Source of the DNA: Myxocyprinus asiaticus
Taxonomy: Eukaryota > Chordata > Actinopteri > Cypriniformes > Catostomidae
Reading direction: 5' to 3'
Assembly (NCBI RefSeq): GCF_019703515.2
Contig: NC_059374.1
Span: 21,322,595-21,386,594 of the forward strand
DNA length: 64,000 bases
In this document: positions 1 to 9,758 of the stretch, piece by piece
Layout: every line of letters begins with the position of its first letter
Numbering within the stretch: position 1 is the stretch's first letter
Translations under genes and position numbers: made by a program
The notes under the pieces: model-generated
Databases searched by the model: none
Told to the model about the DNA's origin: nothing
Seen by the model: only the letters and a program-made list of their open reading frames with translations

Positions 1-412
1 AACGATATACAGATTTCATGATACGATGCAAAGCCTCACGATACAATATGATACAATACGATACGACCACCCACAAATGTTTCGCTCAAACTTATTCAAG
101 GATTCGACATAAATGTCTTTTAAATCGTAAATACCATATAAGTATCTGACATTGGCAACAAAAAGCAGAGCTCTAAGTAACTTAACATCACCGCATTTAT
201 TTTGTTTGATTGCTGAGAAAAACTAATATGAATAGTGTTGCAACGGTATACCAGTTTCACAATATACCACGGTATGAAAATTGACGTTTTTCATACCATG
301 TACATTTGCTTATCTACGGTATTGAGAAAAAAAATGCAACCGGATGGAGAATCTCACCTGCGCGTGCACATCTCCTGTCCTCCTTGACTGCCTGTCAGAC
401 TCGTCAACTTGC

Positions 413-413
<1 letters not shown>

Positions 414-456
<43 letters not shown>

Positions 457-529
457 GCAGAGCAGATGCCAGAGAGAAGTGAGGCGAGGGGGTCTGACAT
501 AAGTGTGTGTGTGTGTGTGTGTGTGTGTG
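414..529. repeat. CA and GT microsatellites
   Basis: A (CA)n run at about 415-451 and a (GT)n run at about 502-529 face each other across 50 bp. Together they can form a hairpin. Apparent reading frames here are simple-repeat artefacts. Confidence 0.95.
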
Positions 530-939
530 AGTTAAAGCAGTGTTTCTCAACTTGTGGGTCGTAAGTCTATTCGGACTGGGTCGCAGACAGCAGGGAAAGA
601 ACAATGCCATGGTTCTCCCATTGAAGATATTTTGGCGGCCGCGTAAGTGATTTAATGATAATCTCGCAATCAGATAAAGGCTTCTCATCTGCAGAGTGTA
701 ATGGAACCAGCACGCGATCACGATCTGCTCTTCTCTCTGGTGCACGTGTGCAACAACTGGGCTTCCCTCGATATTGCGGAGCGCAGACCTCAAAACTGAT
801 GTGACCAATTTCAATTCTAGTGAGACTTTTCTAGTTTAAAGCGTTACGGAGGAAGTCAAGTTGAACCTCTCAAACAGTAGGCAGCCCTGACATGCCAAAT
901 AGCACTGAGGAGGAAAAGAGCAACACTGTGCTATGTGCA

Positions 940-1130
940 AAAAAATTTTTTCATTATAATAATAATAATTAATAATTATAATTATAATTTTATAATAATA
1001 ATATTTTTAATTAATAATTAATAATAATTTTTATAATTAATCATTTATAATAATTATTATCTTTAATTTATAATAATTATTATTAAATAATTATTTATAA
1101 TGAATTATACATCACCTTTACAAAATTGTT
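940..1130. repeat. AT-rich AAT/TAA low-complexity block
   Basis: About 190 bp of degenerate AAT, ATT and TAATTA repeats, almost free of G and C. Confidence 0.9.
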
Positions 1131-1454
1131 TCACGATTTTACATGAGTAAAAGTAACTGTTATATTTTGACAAAATGTTATAGTTTCTTATGAAATAATC
1201 TATAGGTAGAATCTATTAGACCTCATTTTATATCAACAGTGACAGTTGTAGTTAAAGTTTCAAGATGTGTTTCAGCTAGTATTTATTTTTTCATAAATAC
1301 TATAATTTGTTATTATTATTATTACTATTATTATTTAAGACTAGCTACGCTGACCTAACCATGGTAATGAGGAGCCTTTCCTCCTGTGTAATATGTATGT
1401 TCTGTTTGAATTATGTTTGAAATTAGGAAACAAATGGGATAATGGGCTCATATA

Positions 1455-1999
1455 CACTACCGGTCAAAACTTTTGAAACACGACTGAAATGTTTCTCATG
1501 ATCTTAAAAATCTTTTGATCTGAAGGCGTATGCTTAAATGTTTGAAATTAGTTTTGTAGACAAAAATATAATTGTGCCACCATCTTAATTTATTTCATTA
1601 TAAAACTAAAATTTTATAAAAAAAATAAAATAAAAAAAAGAACTTTTTGAAATTGATGACTTGGACCAAATAATGAAGAAAAGCTGCCAATAAGTGCCCA
1701 ACATAGATGGGAACTCCTTCAATACTGTTTAAAAAGCATCCCAGGATGATACCTCAAGAAGTTGGTTGAGAAAATGTCAAGAGTACATTTCTGCAAATTC
1801 TAGGTAAAGGGTGACTACTCTGAAGATGCTAAAATATAACATAGTTTTGATTTATTTTGGATTTTGTTTAGTCACAACATAATTCCCATATTTCCATTTA
1901 TGTTATTCCATAGTTTTGATGACTTTACTATTATTCTAAAATGTGAAAAATATTATAATAAAGAATGAGTAAGTGTTTCAAAACTTTTGACTGGTAGTG
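1455..1999. mobile_element. Tc1/mariner-type MITE
   Basis: The termini CACTACCGGTCAAAAC and its near-perfect complement at the right end (GTTTCAAAACTTTTGACTGGTAGTG) flank about 545 bp of non-coding DNA. TA dinucleotides at 1453-1454 and 2000-2001 fit the Tc1/mariner target. It lies inside the 538-2252 hAT, making it the innermost layer. Confidence 0.85.
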
Positions 2000-2811
2000 T
2001 AAGTAAATATGCTCTTCAATTTTTAAAAGGGGGGAGAGAAAACTTCCTGTCGCTTTTGTTGTTGATGTCAACAAAAATAATGTCACTTGATGCATATCCT
2101 TGTACTTGAAAACCATGAACAAAACTATGCAACATAAAAGGAAATGCGACCCAGGATACATTAAATACAGGTTATGTTTTTACTATGGTGGGTCACGACT
2201 TGATTTTCAATGTAAAATCTGGTCCTGAAGCAAAACCAGTTGAGAACCACTGAGTTAAAGGTACAGACAGGAGCAGTCTGGCTGCGCTGTCACGCACTTA
2301 CAGTATATTTTAATTATTAATAATCATAGGACATTACTTTAAAAGCTCACACAGCTGATGTTATTTTTCATTTAGTAGTTAATTTAACATGCTATGCTAA
2401 CATGTAAACTAACATGCTTTAGTTATATAACATGTTATAGTTACATGCTATTTTTTTTTTATCATGTTTATAATTCGGTTTATTATTATAATTCTGTTAG
2501 CTTTCTTATTTATTCTATTTATTTTCAAAAGGGAGACTTTTTTTTTTTACACATACTTCCATTACAAAAAAATAATGGTTTCAAGTTTCAATTATAATAA
2601 AGCGTTTGTTCAACCAAAAAAAAAAAAAAAACTTCTGTTTTCACTCCTTTAAGGGTCATTGTAACTGATAATAATAATTGCATAATACCATGATACCGTG
2701 AAACCATGATATTTTCTGAGACAGTTATCGTACTGTGAAAATCTCATATCGTTGCAACCCTAAATATGAACTCACAATATTCATGTTTTTCTTGAGAAAA
2801 ATTGTCTACAC

Positions 2812-3012
2812 ATTTATATTTGTATAGTACTTTTCACAATACACAGTTTTAAAGCAGCTTTATAGAAAATCATGCCTTGTTGTCTGAAAGCCCCCTGTGA
2901 ACAAACTAAAGTGACTGTAGCAAGGAAAAAACTCCTTTCAATGTTATTTAATGGTGAAAAAAAAAACTTGAGAGGAACCTGACCTCTGGTTCCACTATAT
3001 ATGTACATAATC
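2812..3012 (+). repeat. Dispersed repeat (tataGCGCTTTTCACAA-type)
   Basis: It begins ATTTATATTTGTATAGTACT and continues through CACAATACACAG and AAAGCAGCTTTA. A second partial copy lies at 36515-36590. It is non-coding and I cannot assign a class. Confidence 0.6.
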
Positions 3013-3410
3013 CAATATTGGGCTCCAGACTGCGACTAAAATGGTTGGGTTATTGAATACATCTTTAGAGCGCGCACCAGTGTGTCTCGTGCCGCTTTTC
3101 ACCCATTCTGTTTCTGACGAGCTCACTGGACCGCACACAACAACAAACCCAGCGCAAAAGAGTCGTGGACAAGTGACTCTTTTGAATTAGGTCTTTTTCA
3201 TGAATTACCCGAAAAGAACTGAGGGTTTTAACTCAGGAGCTCTGGTTAGCAGTTTGATTCACTTTCTCAGGTGTCAGTGACCTCACAACTGGGAGCGCAG
3301 ACATTTCAAAATAAGAGTCCCATGTGTATTTCGGAAGTCCCGTATTGTGTACCACTTTTTCTTCTTCTGGTAATAATTGATTGGGATTGGAGTAGCGCAA
3401 TACACTAGTG

Positions 3411-4083
3411 GAGGTCCACGATTCTTTTTTTTTTTCTGAGGTCTTGTCTGATTTCTTTTGATTTTCCCATGATGTCAAGCAAAGAGGCACTGAGTTTGAA
3501 GGTAGGCCTTAAAATACCTCCAGCTGACTCCAATTAGCCTATCAGAAGCCTAAAGGCTTGACATCATTTTCTGGAATTTTCCAAGCAGCTTAAAGGCACA
3601 GTTAACTTGGTGTATGTAAACTTTTGAACTAATTTTTTAAGTCCTCGTGGTCGCGTAGTGATTCGCCTCAATCCGGGTGGCGGAGGATGAATCGCAGTTG
3701 CCTCCGCATCTGAGACCATCCACCCACGCATCTTATCACGTGGCTTGTTGAGCGCTTTGCCACGGAGACATAGCGCATGTGGAGGCTTCACGCCATCCAC
3801 CGCGGCATACGCGCCCAACTCGCCACGCGCCCCACCGAGAACGAAGCACATTATAGCGACCATGAGGAGGTTACCCCTTTTGACTTTACCCTCCCTAGCA
3901 ACCGGGCCAATTTGGTTGCTTAGGAGACCTGGCTGAAGTCACTCAGCATGCCCTGGGATTTGAACTAGCGAACTCCAGGGGTGGAAGCCAGCGTCTTTTA
4001 CCACTGAGCTACCCAGGCCCCCCTAAAAAATTTGTTTTAATGATTTCAACCTAAGTGTATGTACATTTCTGACTTAAACTGTA
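3411..4083 (-). mobile_element. Tdr1/Sleeping Beauty-like Tc1 remnant, split by a SINE
   Basis: On the minus strand it starts at 4083 with a TIR resembling the Sleeping Beauty type (TACAGTTTAAGTCAGAAA, then TACATACACTTAGG). It continues through the 5' untranslated part and the first codons of a transposase near 3471, where the frame is shifted, and stops matching near 3411. Only the 5' part of the element is present. A SINE (3642-4023) sits just inside the TIR. Confidence 0.7.
3642..4023 (-). mobile_element. tRNA-derived SINE, full length (copy A)
   Basis: On the minus strand the head reads GGGGGCCTGGGTAGCTCAGT with an A box and a B box (AGTTCAAATCCC), then about 300 bp of body ending ACCACGAGGACTT. 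The same family occurs at 19431-19786, 35089-35230 and 43852-44272. This copy retains the whole tRNA-like head. Confidence 0.85.
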
Positions 4084-4631
4084 TACTGTATATACTGTTT
4101 TCCTTTTCTTTGGCTTTCTAAACCGAGCAATTCTGTGATTTGGCAACTAAAAACAGTCATTTGGCTCCTTAATGTTTCAGTTTAGGAGCCAATGTCTCCC
4201 AAGTCACTTTTTTTAGTCTGGAGCCCTGGGCTTGAGCAAAAACCGATCGGCACACATAATTTTGTTTTGCCCTCTTCCCCGTTTCACTTTGCATGTGAAC
4301 TTGACCGGCACCAGGACATGACACAGTTGTTTGGCAAATTTGACAAACTGTAACACTACAATCTACTTGGTGTTTGGCATTGATCTTCTTGCCTAATGTA
4401 CTGTAAGTGTGTTGCTCTGATTTTCTGTGAGCGCTCAGCGCCGCCTCTCCAGGAAGAAGACTGTTTTGCAGCTCTCAATGTTGCGCTGATTGGTTTTAAT
4501 TACACTATAGTGTGTTTATGTATCATATGATACATATGGTATTCTATGGTGAGCGTCGTATCGTACAATACAGTATGATACAATATTTTTTTACACCCCC
4601 ATCACCACTGTGTTGTAAAGTAATTTGCTGA

Positions 4632-5249
<618 letters not shown>

Positions 5250-8150
5250 CTTTAGCTGAAATGGGTTTGTTTGGTTATTTTGTTTTGTTTTCCTTTTTTA
5301 TTTTTTTTATGGTGTTATTTTTCTCCTGTTTTTCAAAAGGTGCATAGAGAATAAAAGCTGCTCACTTCTGAGGGGGATATCACTGAACCGCTACAAATTG
5401 AAGAGTATTTAAAAAGTATATATGTATTTTCCATTTTAATGTTTTTCAATTTCTAGATAAGTTAGTAGAACTGCAAATAACCATAGTGAAACTGAGACAT
5501 CCATCTGCTGATTCACTCATCTGCATATAGTACTTATTTACCATCTGTTACATTGGAAACTAGGAGATTTTTTTTTTATTTGTTGGTTATTCCCTTTTTT
5601 CAATACAGTGAGCATTTCAGAGCTGTGAGCTGTCATACAGCTTTTTATATGTAAAGCAATTCAAAACATTTTTGTTTCAAACAAGTGAAACATTGGACAG
5701 TTATAATTTTGCTGGTTGTTCTTTCATTTACCCTTTAAGTGAAACTTCTCTAAAGAGCTGTGTGTTTAAACCTGTAGCGTATCAAGGAAGCAGTACTTGC
5801 AGTGGTATTTCGTGTTGTCGGTATTGTGTAACTCTTCAAGAAGGGGCACATAGCTGTGGAGCTTCGGTTAGGGCTTAGACAGGCAGGTGCAGTACTCTTC
5901 AGGCCTGAAGTCCTCCAGACCAGGCGGCTTTGACTACATGCAGCAACTGAGGAGGAGATGCGCTGAAGAGCAACAAGGGGGACAGATCCAGTTCGACCCT
6001 TTGGCCTTATGACTTTTGGACCTTGACTGAAAAGGAGCTGGACTTTATTATTAAATAGAGATGGCTGTCCTCTGTTTTTAAGATTTATAGAGTCCTTAAT
6101 TGGTTAGGGAAAGTTAAATAAGAATGGTTATTCAGAGGCCTTTATTTAGCAAAGATTTCTAATTGCAGGGTCTTGTTCAGATGTCCCTAACTTCCTAAAA
6201 TTCTCTTTTGCCGAAGTGGAATTTCACATAGAAGGTAATCATTCCCATTTAAGACACTTCATTAATTGGCATAATTATTTTTCTGTAAAGCATGTGGTTG
6301 CCATTCTGCACAAATTTGCCTCTTTGTGTTGAACACAGAAGATATTTACTGAAATTTGTGACTGCCTTTTTTCTCCTCTTGAATTATGCTGTGAATTTTA
6401 CACAGATTAGTTTTTCTTCTTTATTATTGTCTTTTCTTTTCTTTTGATATACCAAAGCAGTTGTTTTTATAGCACTAGGTGTCTGTAAGAAATAATGTAG
6501 CAGTTCACCACTTCAGCCCAAGGTTCATCAAAGTCCATTTTAGTCTGTATACTCTTAAACTGGAACTTTTGCTGAACGTCATGTTTTAATGTTAACTAAA
6601 TACTGAAATTGGTTAATATATGGATAAACCTCCCTTATTTGTGACTTTTTCCTGTCAAGGAATATGTCTGGGGAGGAAAAGGACAGTGACAGTTACTCTG
6701 CAGGCTACAGAGTAGCTGAGAGATCACAAATTATTCTGAGGAGAGAAAAGCGTTTTGTTTTGTATTTACCTGGTCTGTCAGTCAGTGATGCTGCCTTTTA
6801 TACCTAATTTGATGAACATGCTAATTTCTACCTTTTTAAATCTAAGTGGCTACTTCAATTTATTTATTCAGGCAGTCTACTGTAGCTACTGTGACCTCTG
6901 AGTCTGAGTTGAATTTACCATCAAGTGATTGGCTCAATGCTTGCCTCAAATATACTATTCAAAGGGAAACTGGAGGTGAAGTGCTGCCACACAGACACTG
7001 GGCACATGCATGTTGATTTGAAGAGGATAAGTGTTTATAGTCACTATTCAGTCATGTTAAGGACAACTAAGCTCACTCTGATTTTTCTAACGTTTTGTGA
7101 GCTCCCCCACCGAGCTTCTCACTTGCACCAGGTCTCAAGTTTTGAAATCAATGTACATCTAGCAGTTCTTCACAGACAAGTGGGACACTATCCTGCCAGA
7201 AAGTGTGTGATGTTAACTTCTGCAGTTCTTTTTTTGTTTTGTTTTTATGTGCAAAGACATCACTTATAACCAGAATCATGTTTGATATATTTACAAATCT
7301 CACAGTGGCTAGCGGTAATCAGAAAGAGGTTTAGCTGAATGTTAGCTCGATTTTAAAATGTTTTTATACATAAAAACATTTTGAGTGCAAGTTTCTGAAG
7401 ATGACGACAAACATTCCAAAAATCTAAATTTGAAAAATTACAGAAAATTTTAAAGAGTGCACCTGTTTCAGCTGTTACTAAATGAGATCTGATTTAGTGC
7501 AGTTTTCATGAAATGCAGCCCCTTTTTAATAGTTGAAATAGAATTTATGTATATATTTATATTTTTTTAAATAAAGGAAGTATAGAACTCACTACATTGC
7601 TCCTGCTGGTATGTCAATTGCATTGCCATGTGTTCAATTATCTGTTTTTAATTTGTTCTTTTTTTCTTTTTTTTTTTTTAACCCTCCTTGTCTTGGTTAT
7701 TGGACCAGAATTGCTTTTTGGTCCAGAACAACACTAATGGTAGGGCTTATACTTGGGAGAAAAGGCTAGAACTTGTACCTAAAGAATTCTTTCACAGGGT
7801 ATGATGCATGTATGTCCACACTTTTTTTATAATGCAATGCTCATGGTTTGAAGGGTTTGTTGCTCCCCCTTTTTTTTCTTAAATGCATTAAAGGGAAATG
7901 TCACTGATACACAAGATCATGAATTTTAATTAAAACATTCTTCTGTCTTTTTTCTTTTCAGAATTTCTTGACCCTTTTCATGCAACATGCACTATATAAT
8001 TGGACAGCATGGGGAAAGGGATAAGTGTCCACAGATTGTAAGATCAAGTCAAGATTTTGCTGTGTATATGAAAATGCCCTTTGTATTATATTCAAACAGT
8101 CTTATGTATGATATATAAAAAATAACGTAATTGATGCGCTCTTGGCTTTT
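5250..8150 (+). other. dyrk1a: dyrk1a 3' UTR (inferred)
   Basis: About 2.9 kb of AT-rich sequence with no coding potential follows the stop codon. It is unusually free of recognisable transposons compared with the rest of the window, which suggests constraint. Candidate poly(A) signals are AATAAA at 5351 and 7570-7575, ATTAAA near 7888, and an A-rich site near 8113-8120. Mammalian DYRK1A also has a 3' UTR of roughly this length, so the distal end is an inference. Confidence 0.6.
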
Positions 8151-8335
8151 TTTCTTCATTTATTCCCTGGCTTGTTGCTTCCACACTACATAGCTGAAGT
8201 CTAAAGGACTACCTGTGTATGTAGTGTCGACGATACCAAATAACAAACATATTCAAGAGGTTTTGTGTAGATTGTAGGCGGTTAACACACATACAAAAAA
8301 TAAAATGTCCTTTATAAAGTAGCATGTACTTTCTA

Positions 8336-8406
8336 GTTACGCTGGTCTAGGAGTATAATTCTCGCTTCGGGTGCGAGAGTCCCAAGTTCAAATCCCGGAC
8401 AAGCCC
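8336..8406 (+). pseudogene. tRNA-Pro(CGG)-like pseudogene
   Basis: The D-arm segment TGGTCTAGGAGTATAATT, the anticodon arm CTCGCTTCGGGTGCGAG (anticodon CGG) and the T loop TTCAAAT match tRNA-Pro. The acceptor stem does not pair (GTTACGC against ACAAGCC). Two T-stem pairs are broken (CCAAG against CCCGG), and the variable region is one base short. It is therefore a decayed tRNA gene or a tRNA-derived fragment, not a working tRNA. Confidence 0.7.
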
Positions 8407-8605
8407 AGACGTTTCATCATCATTTAATACATCATCGTTAATACTCATTTAGAACCCGACGCGTTCTATAAAAATATCCCATGACGAATAATGGCATCTG
8501 CTTCTCTAAGCATTCTATCAGATCTTCTATACTAAGATAACCTCCGCGTTTTTACCATAGGCGAGAGCGTAACGGTCAACTAGCGTGATCCAACAGTAAT
8601 CACCG

Positions 8606-9175
8606 GCTGTGTTTCGTTCGAAGGCTGCGAGCTAGGTAGGACGCGTCTTTTGAAGGCTGCAGTATACCGAGCGTCCTCCTTTAAACAATCCTCGTTTAAA
8701 CGAGAAGGCCTTCATAGGACAAACAGAACGTAACTTGGTTGCTATGACAGCACACCACTGTCATAGCAACCATGTTGAGATGTAAAGAGAAAAGAAAATA
8801 GATTTTACAGGTGTACTTTTAGTCTAATACTTTATTTTAATTATATATTAATATAATTATACATTTTATATACTCTGCACCCATCTACTGAGGTACTTCA
8901 ACTTGGGAATTAACATTACTTGCGTTTGAACATCATATTTACGGGCAAATTGGCGTCATTTTTTTTTTTTTTTTTTTAGACATTTCCGTTGAAGCAAAGA
9001 ATTGTGGGTTGTGAGTGCCCACGAAGGATACACCTCATGGATCCTCCGAATTCCAATGAAAGGAGGTCGCATTTGAAGTGTCCTACTCGCTTTTCTGAAA
9101 CGAGACAGCCTCGATGACGTATGCGGCCGAAAAATGCTACCTCCGGAGAACTCGGCCTTCCAAACGAAACACAGC
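8606..9175. mobile_element. Inverted-repeat (foldback) insertion
   Basis: The left end GCTGTGTTTCGTTCGAAGGC and the complement of the right end (GCTGTGTTTCGTTTGGAAGG) form a TIR. Looser inverted similarity continues for over 100 bp (GTAGGAC and CCTCCTTT blocks). It encodes nothing recognisable and I find no clean target duplication. A poly-T run lies at 8959-8978, and a 14-bp hairpin lies at 8737-8771. Confidence 0.6.
8737..8771. other. Perfect 14-bp hairpin
   Basis: GGTTGCTATGACAG at 8737-8750 and CTGTCATAGCAACC at 8758-8771 are exact complements around the 7-nt loop CACACCA. The stem sits inside the 8606-9175 insertion. Confidence 0.8.
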
Positions 9176-9206
9176 TGCGGATACCGTTCAAACGAATGAG
9201 GAGAGT

Positions 9207-9518
9207 CGTAAACTGACACCTACCTGTCGCAAAATCGTCCGCGATTTCTCTTATAAAACAGCTATTTTATCGTAGTAAACACCACACATAGTTCACTCCA
9301 AAAGGATTGTTTAGTTTAAAACATGTTTAAGATAAGCGGACAGGCGATCAATTGATTAAGTGATGAGCTCCTCACTAAAGCAGATTATTCAGTACACTGA
9401 AGCATCTCCTCCATAGACATCCATTCAAAAAGAACGGCCTCTAGTCTCCTCGTGTACCGCCCATAGACTGTCAATGGGAGCGCTGCGTTATGTTATTTTA
9501 TGCTAAGCGCGTGGACTC
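9207..9518. repeat. 312-bp near-identical duplicate, thap12 side
   Basis: It aligns without gaps to 48952-49263 with about 8 mismatches counted by eye. It ends 240 bp upstream of the thap12 start codon. It has no coding potential and carries a CCGCCCATAGACTGTCAATG block. Confidence 0.9.
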
Positions 9519-9539
9519 TGATACTGTAGCAATGTGACG

Positions 9540-9758
9540 TTATAGTTGTTGTAGTAGTATGCGAGATGCATTGTGGGATAGAAGCGAACTGCATTGTGGG
9601 AAGGCATGCCAATAATACTAGTGCTTCATATTTGCGCGCTGTGTTCAACCTGTAATGTTGCGGCGGTATAATAACGTGTTGAAAACAACGATCTTGTCAA
9701 AGCGCGTACATAGCTAATAGGGAGGCCATAAAGCTTTTCATCAGACATTAAATGCACA
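9540..9758 (+). promoter_or_regulatory. thap12: Presumed thap12 promoter and 5' UTR
   Basis: Two copies of GCATTGTGGGA (9568-9578 and 9591-9601) lie about 160-190 bp before the start codon. The second is followed by AGGCATGCC. The GCAT..TGGGA core resembles the ZNF143/THAP11-type promoter motif known from housekeeping genes. The transcription start is not visible; assignment is by position. Confidence 0.45.

Larger units (their letters stand above)
538..2252. mobile_element. hAT (Charlie-like) element nested in the 233-2762 hAT
   Basis: The termini are CAGTGTTTCTCAAC on the left and GTTGAGAACCACTG on the right, perfect inverted repeats of 14 bp. The flanks are AGTTAAAG at 530-537 and AGTTAAAG at 2253-2260, an exact 8-bp target duplication. 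The interior is non-coding, contains an AT-rich block (940-1130) and is interrupted by a Tc1-type MITE. Confidence 0.88.
233..2762. mobile_element. Non-autonomous hAT element with exact 8-bp TSD
   Basis: It starts TAGTGTTGCAACGGTA and ends with the reverse complement of TAGGGTTGCAACGATA. The flanking 8 bp are AATATGAA at 225-232 and AATATGAA at 2763-2770, an exact duplication typical of hAT. Sub-terminal sequence also matches in inverted orientation (cACGGTAT and TTTCACAGTA blocks). No transposase is encoded, and the interior is occupied by a second hAT insertion. Confidence 0.85.
1..4602. mobile_element. Outermost hAT-like transposon in the dyrk1a last intron (left end off window)
   Basis: Both edges are built of degenerate GATACAATA-type repeats (about 1-70 and 4545-4595). 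The right edge ends in TTTACACCCCCA, the reverse complement of the TGGGGGTGTAA terminus common in fish hAT elements. The stretch between holds nested insertions (hAT 233-2762, a Tc1-type remnant, a SINE) and no intact transposase. The left terminus is outside the window, so a target duplication cannot be tested. Segments 3013-3410 and 4084-4540 look like the element's own non-coding body. Confidence 0.5.
8539..9518. repeat. Repeated segment X, copy 1, interrupted by an insertion
   Basis: The left part (8539-8605) resembles 39580-39673 and the right part (9207-9518) is near-identical to 48952-49263. In this copy the two halves are separated by a 570-bp inverted-repeat insertion (8606-9175). 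In the other copy they are separated by the 9.2-kb ACTAGT element. Confidence 0.75.

Noticed and set aside
404..814. 136-codon minus-strand frame
   Set aside because: Made of CA and GT microsatellites inside a hAT element; no domain.
3564..3863. 99-codon frame, similar to one at 19420-19716
   Set aside because: Both are open frames across the same SINE family; no protein relationship beyond the repeat.
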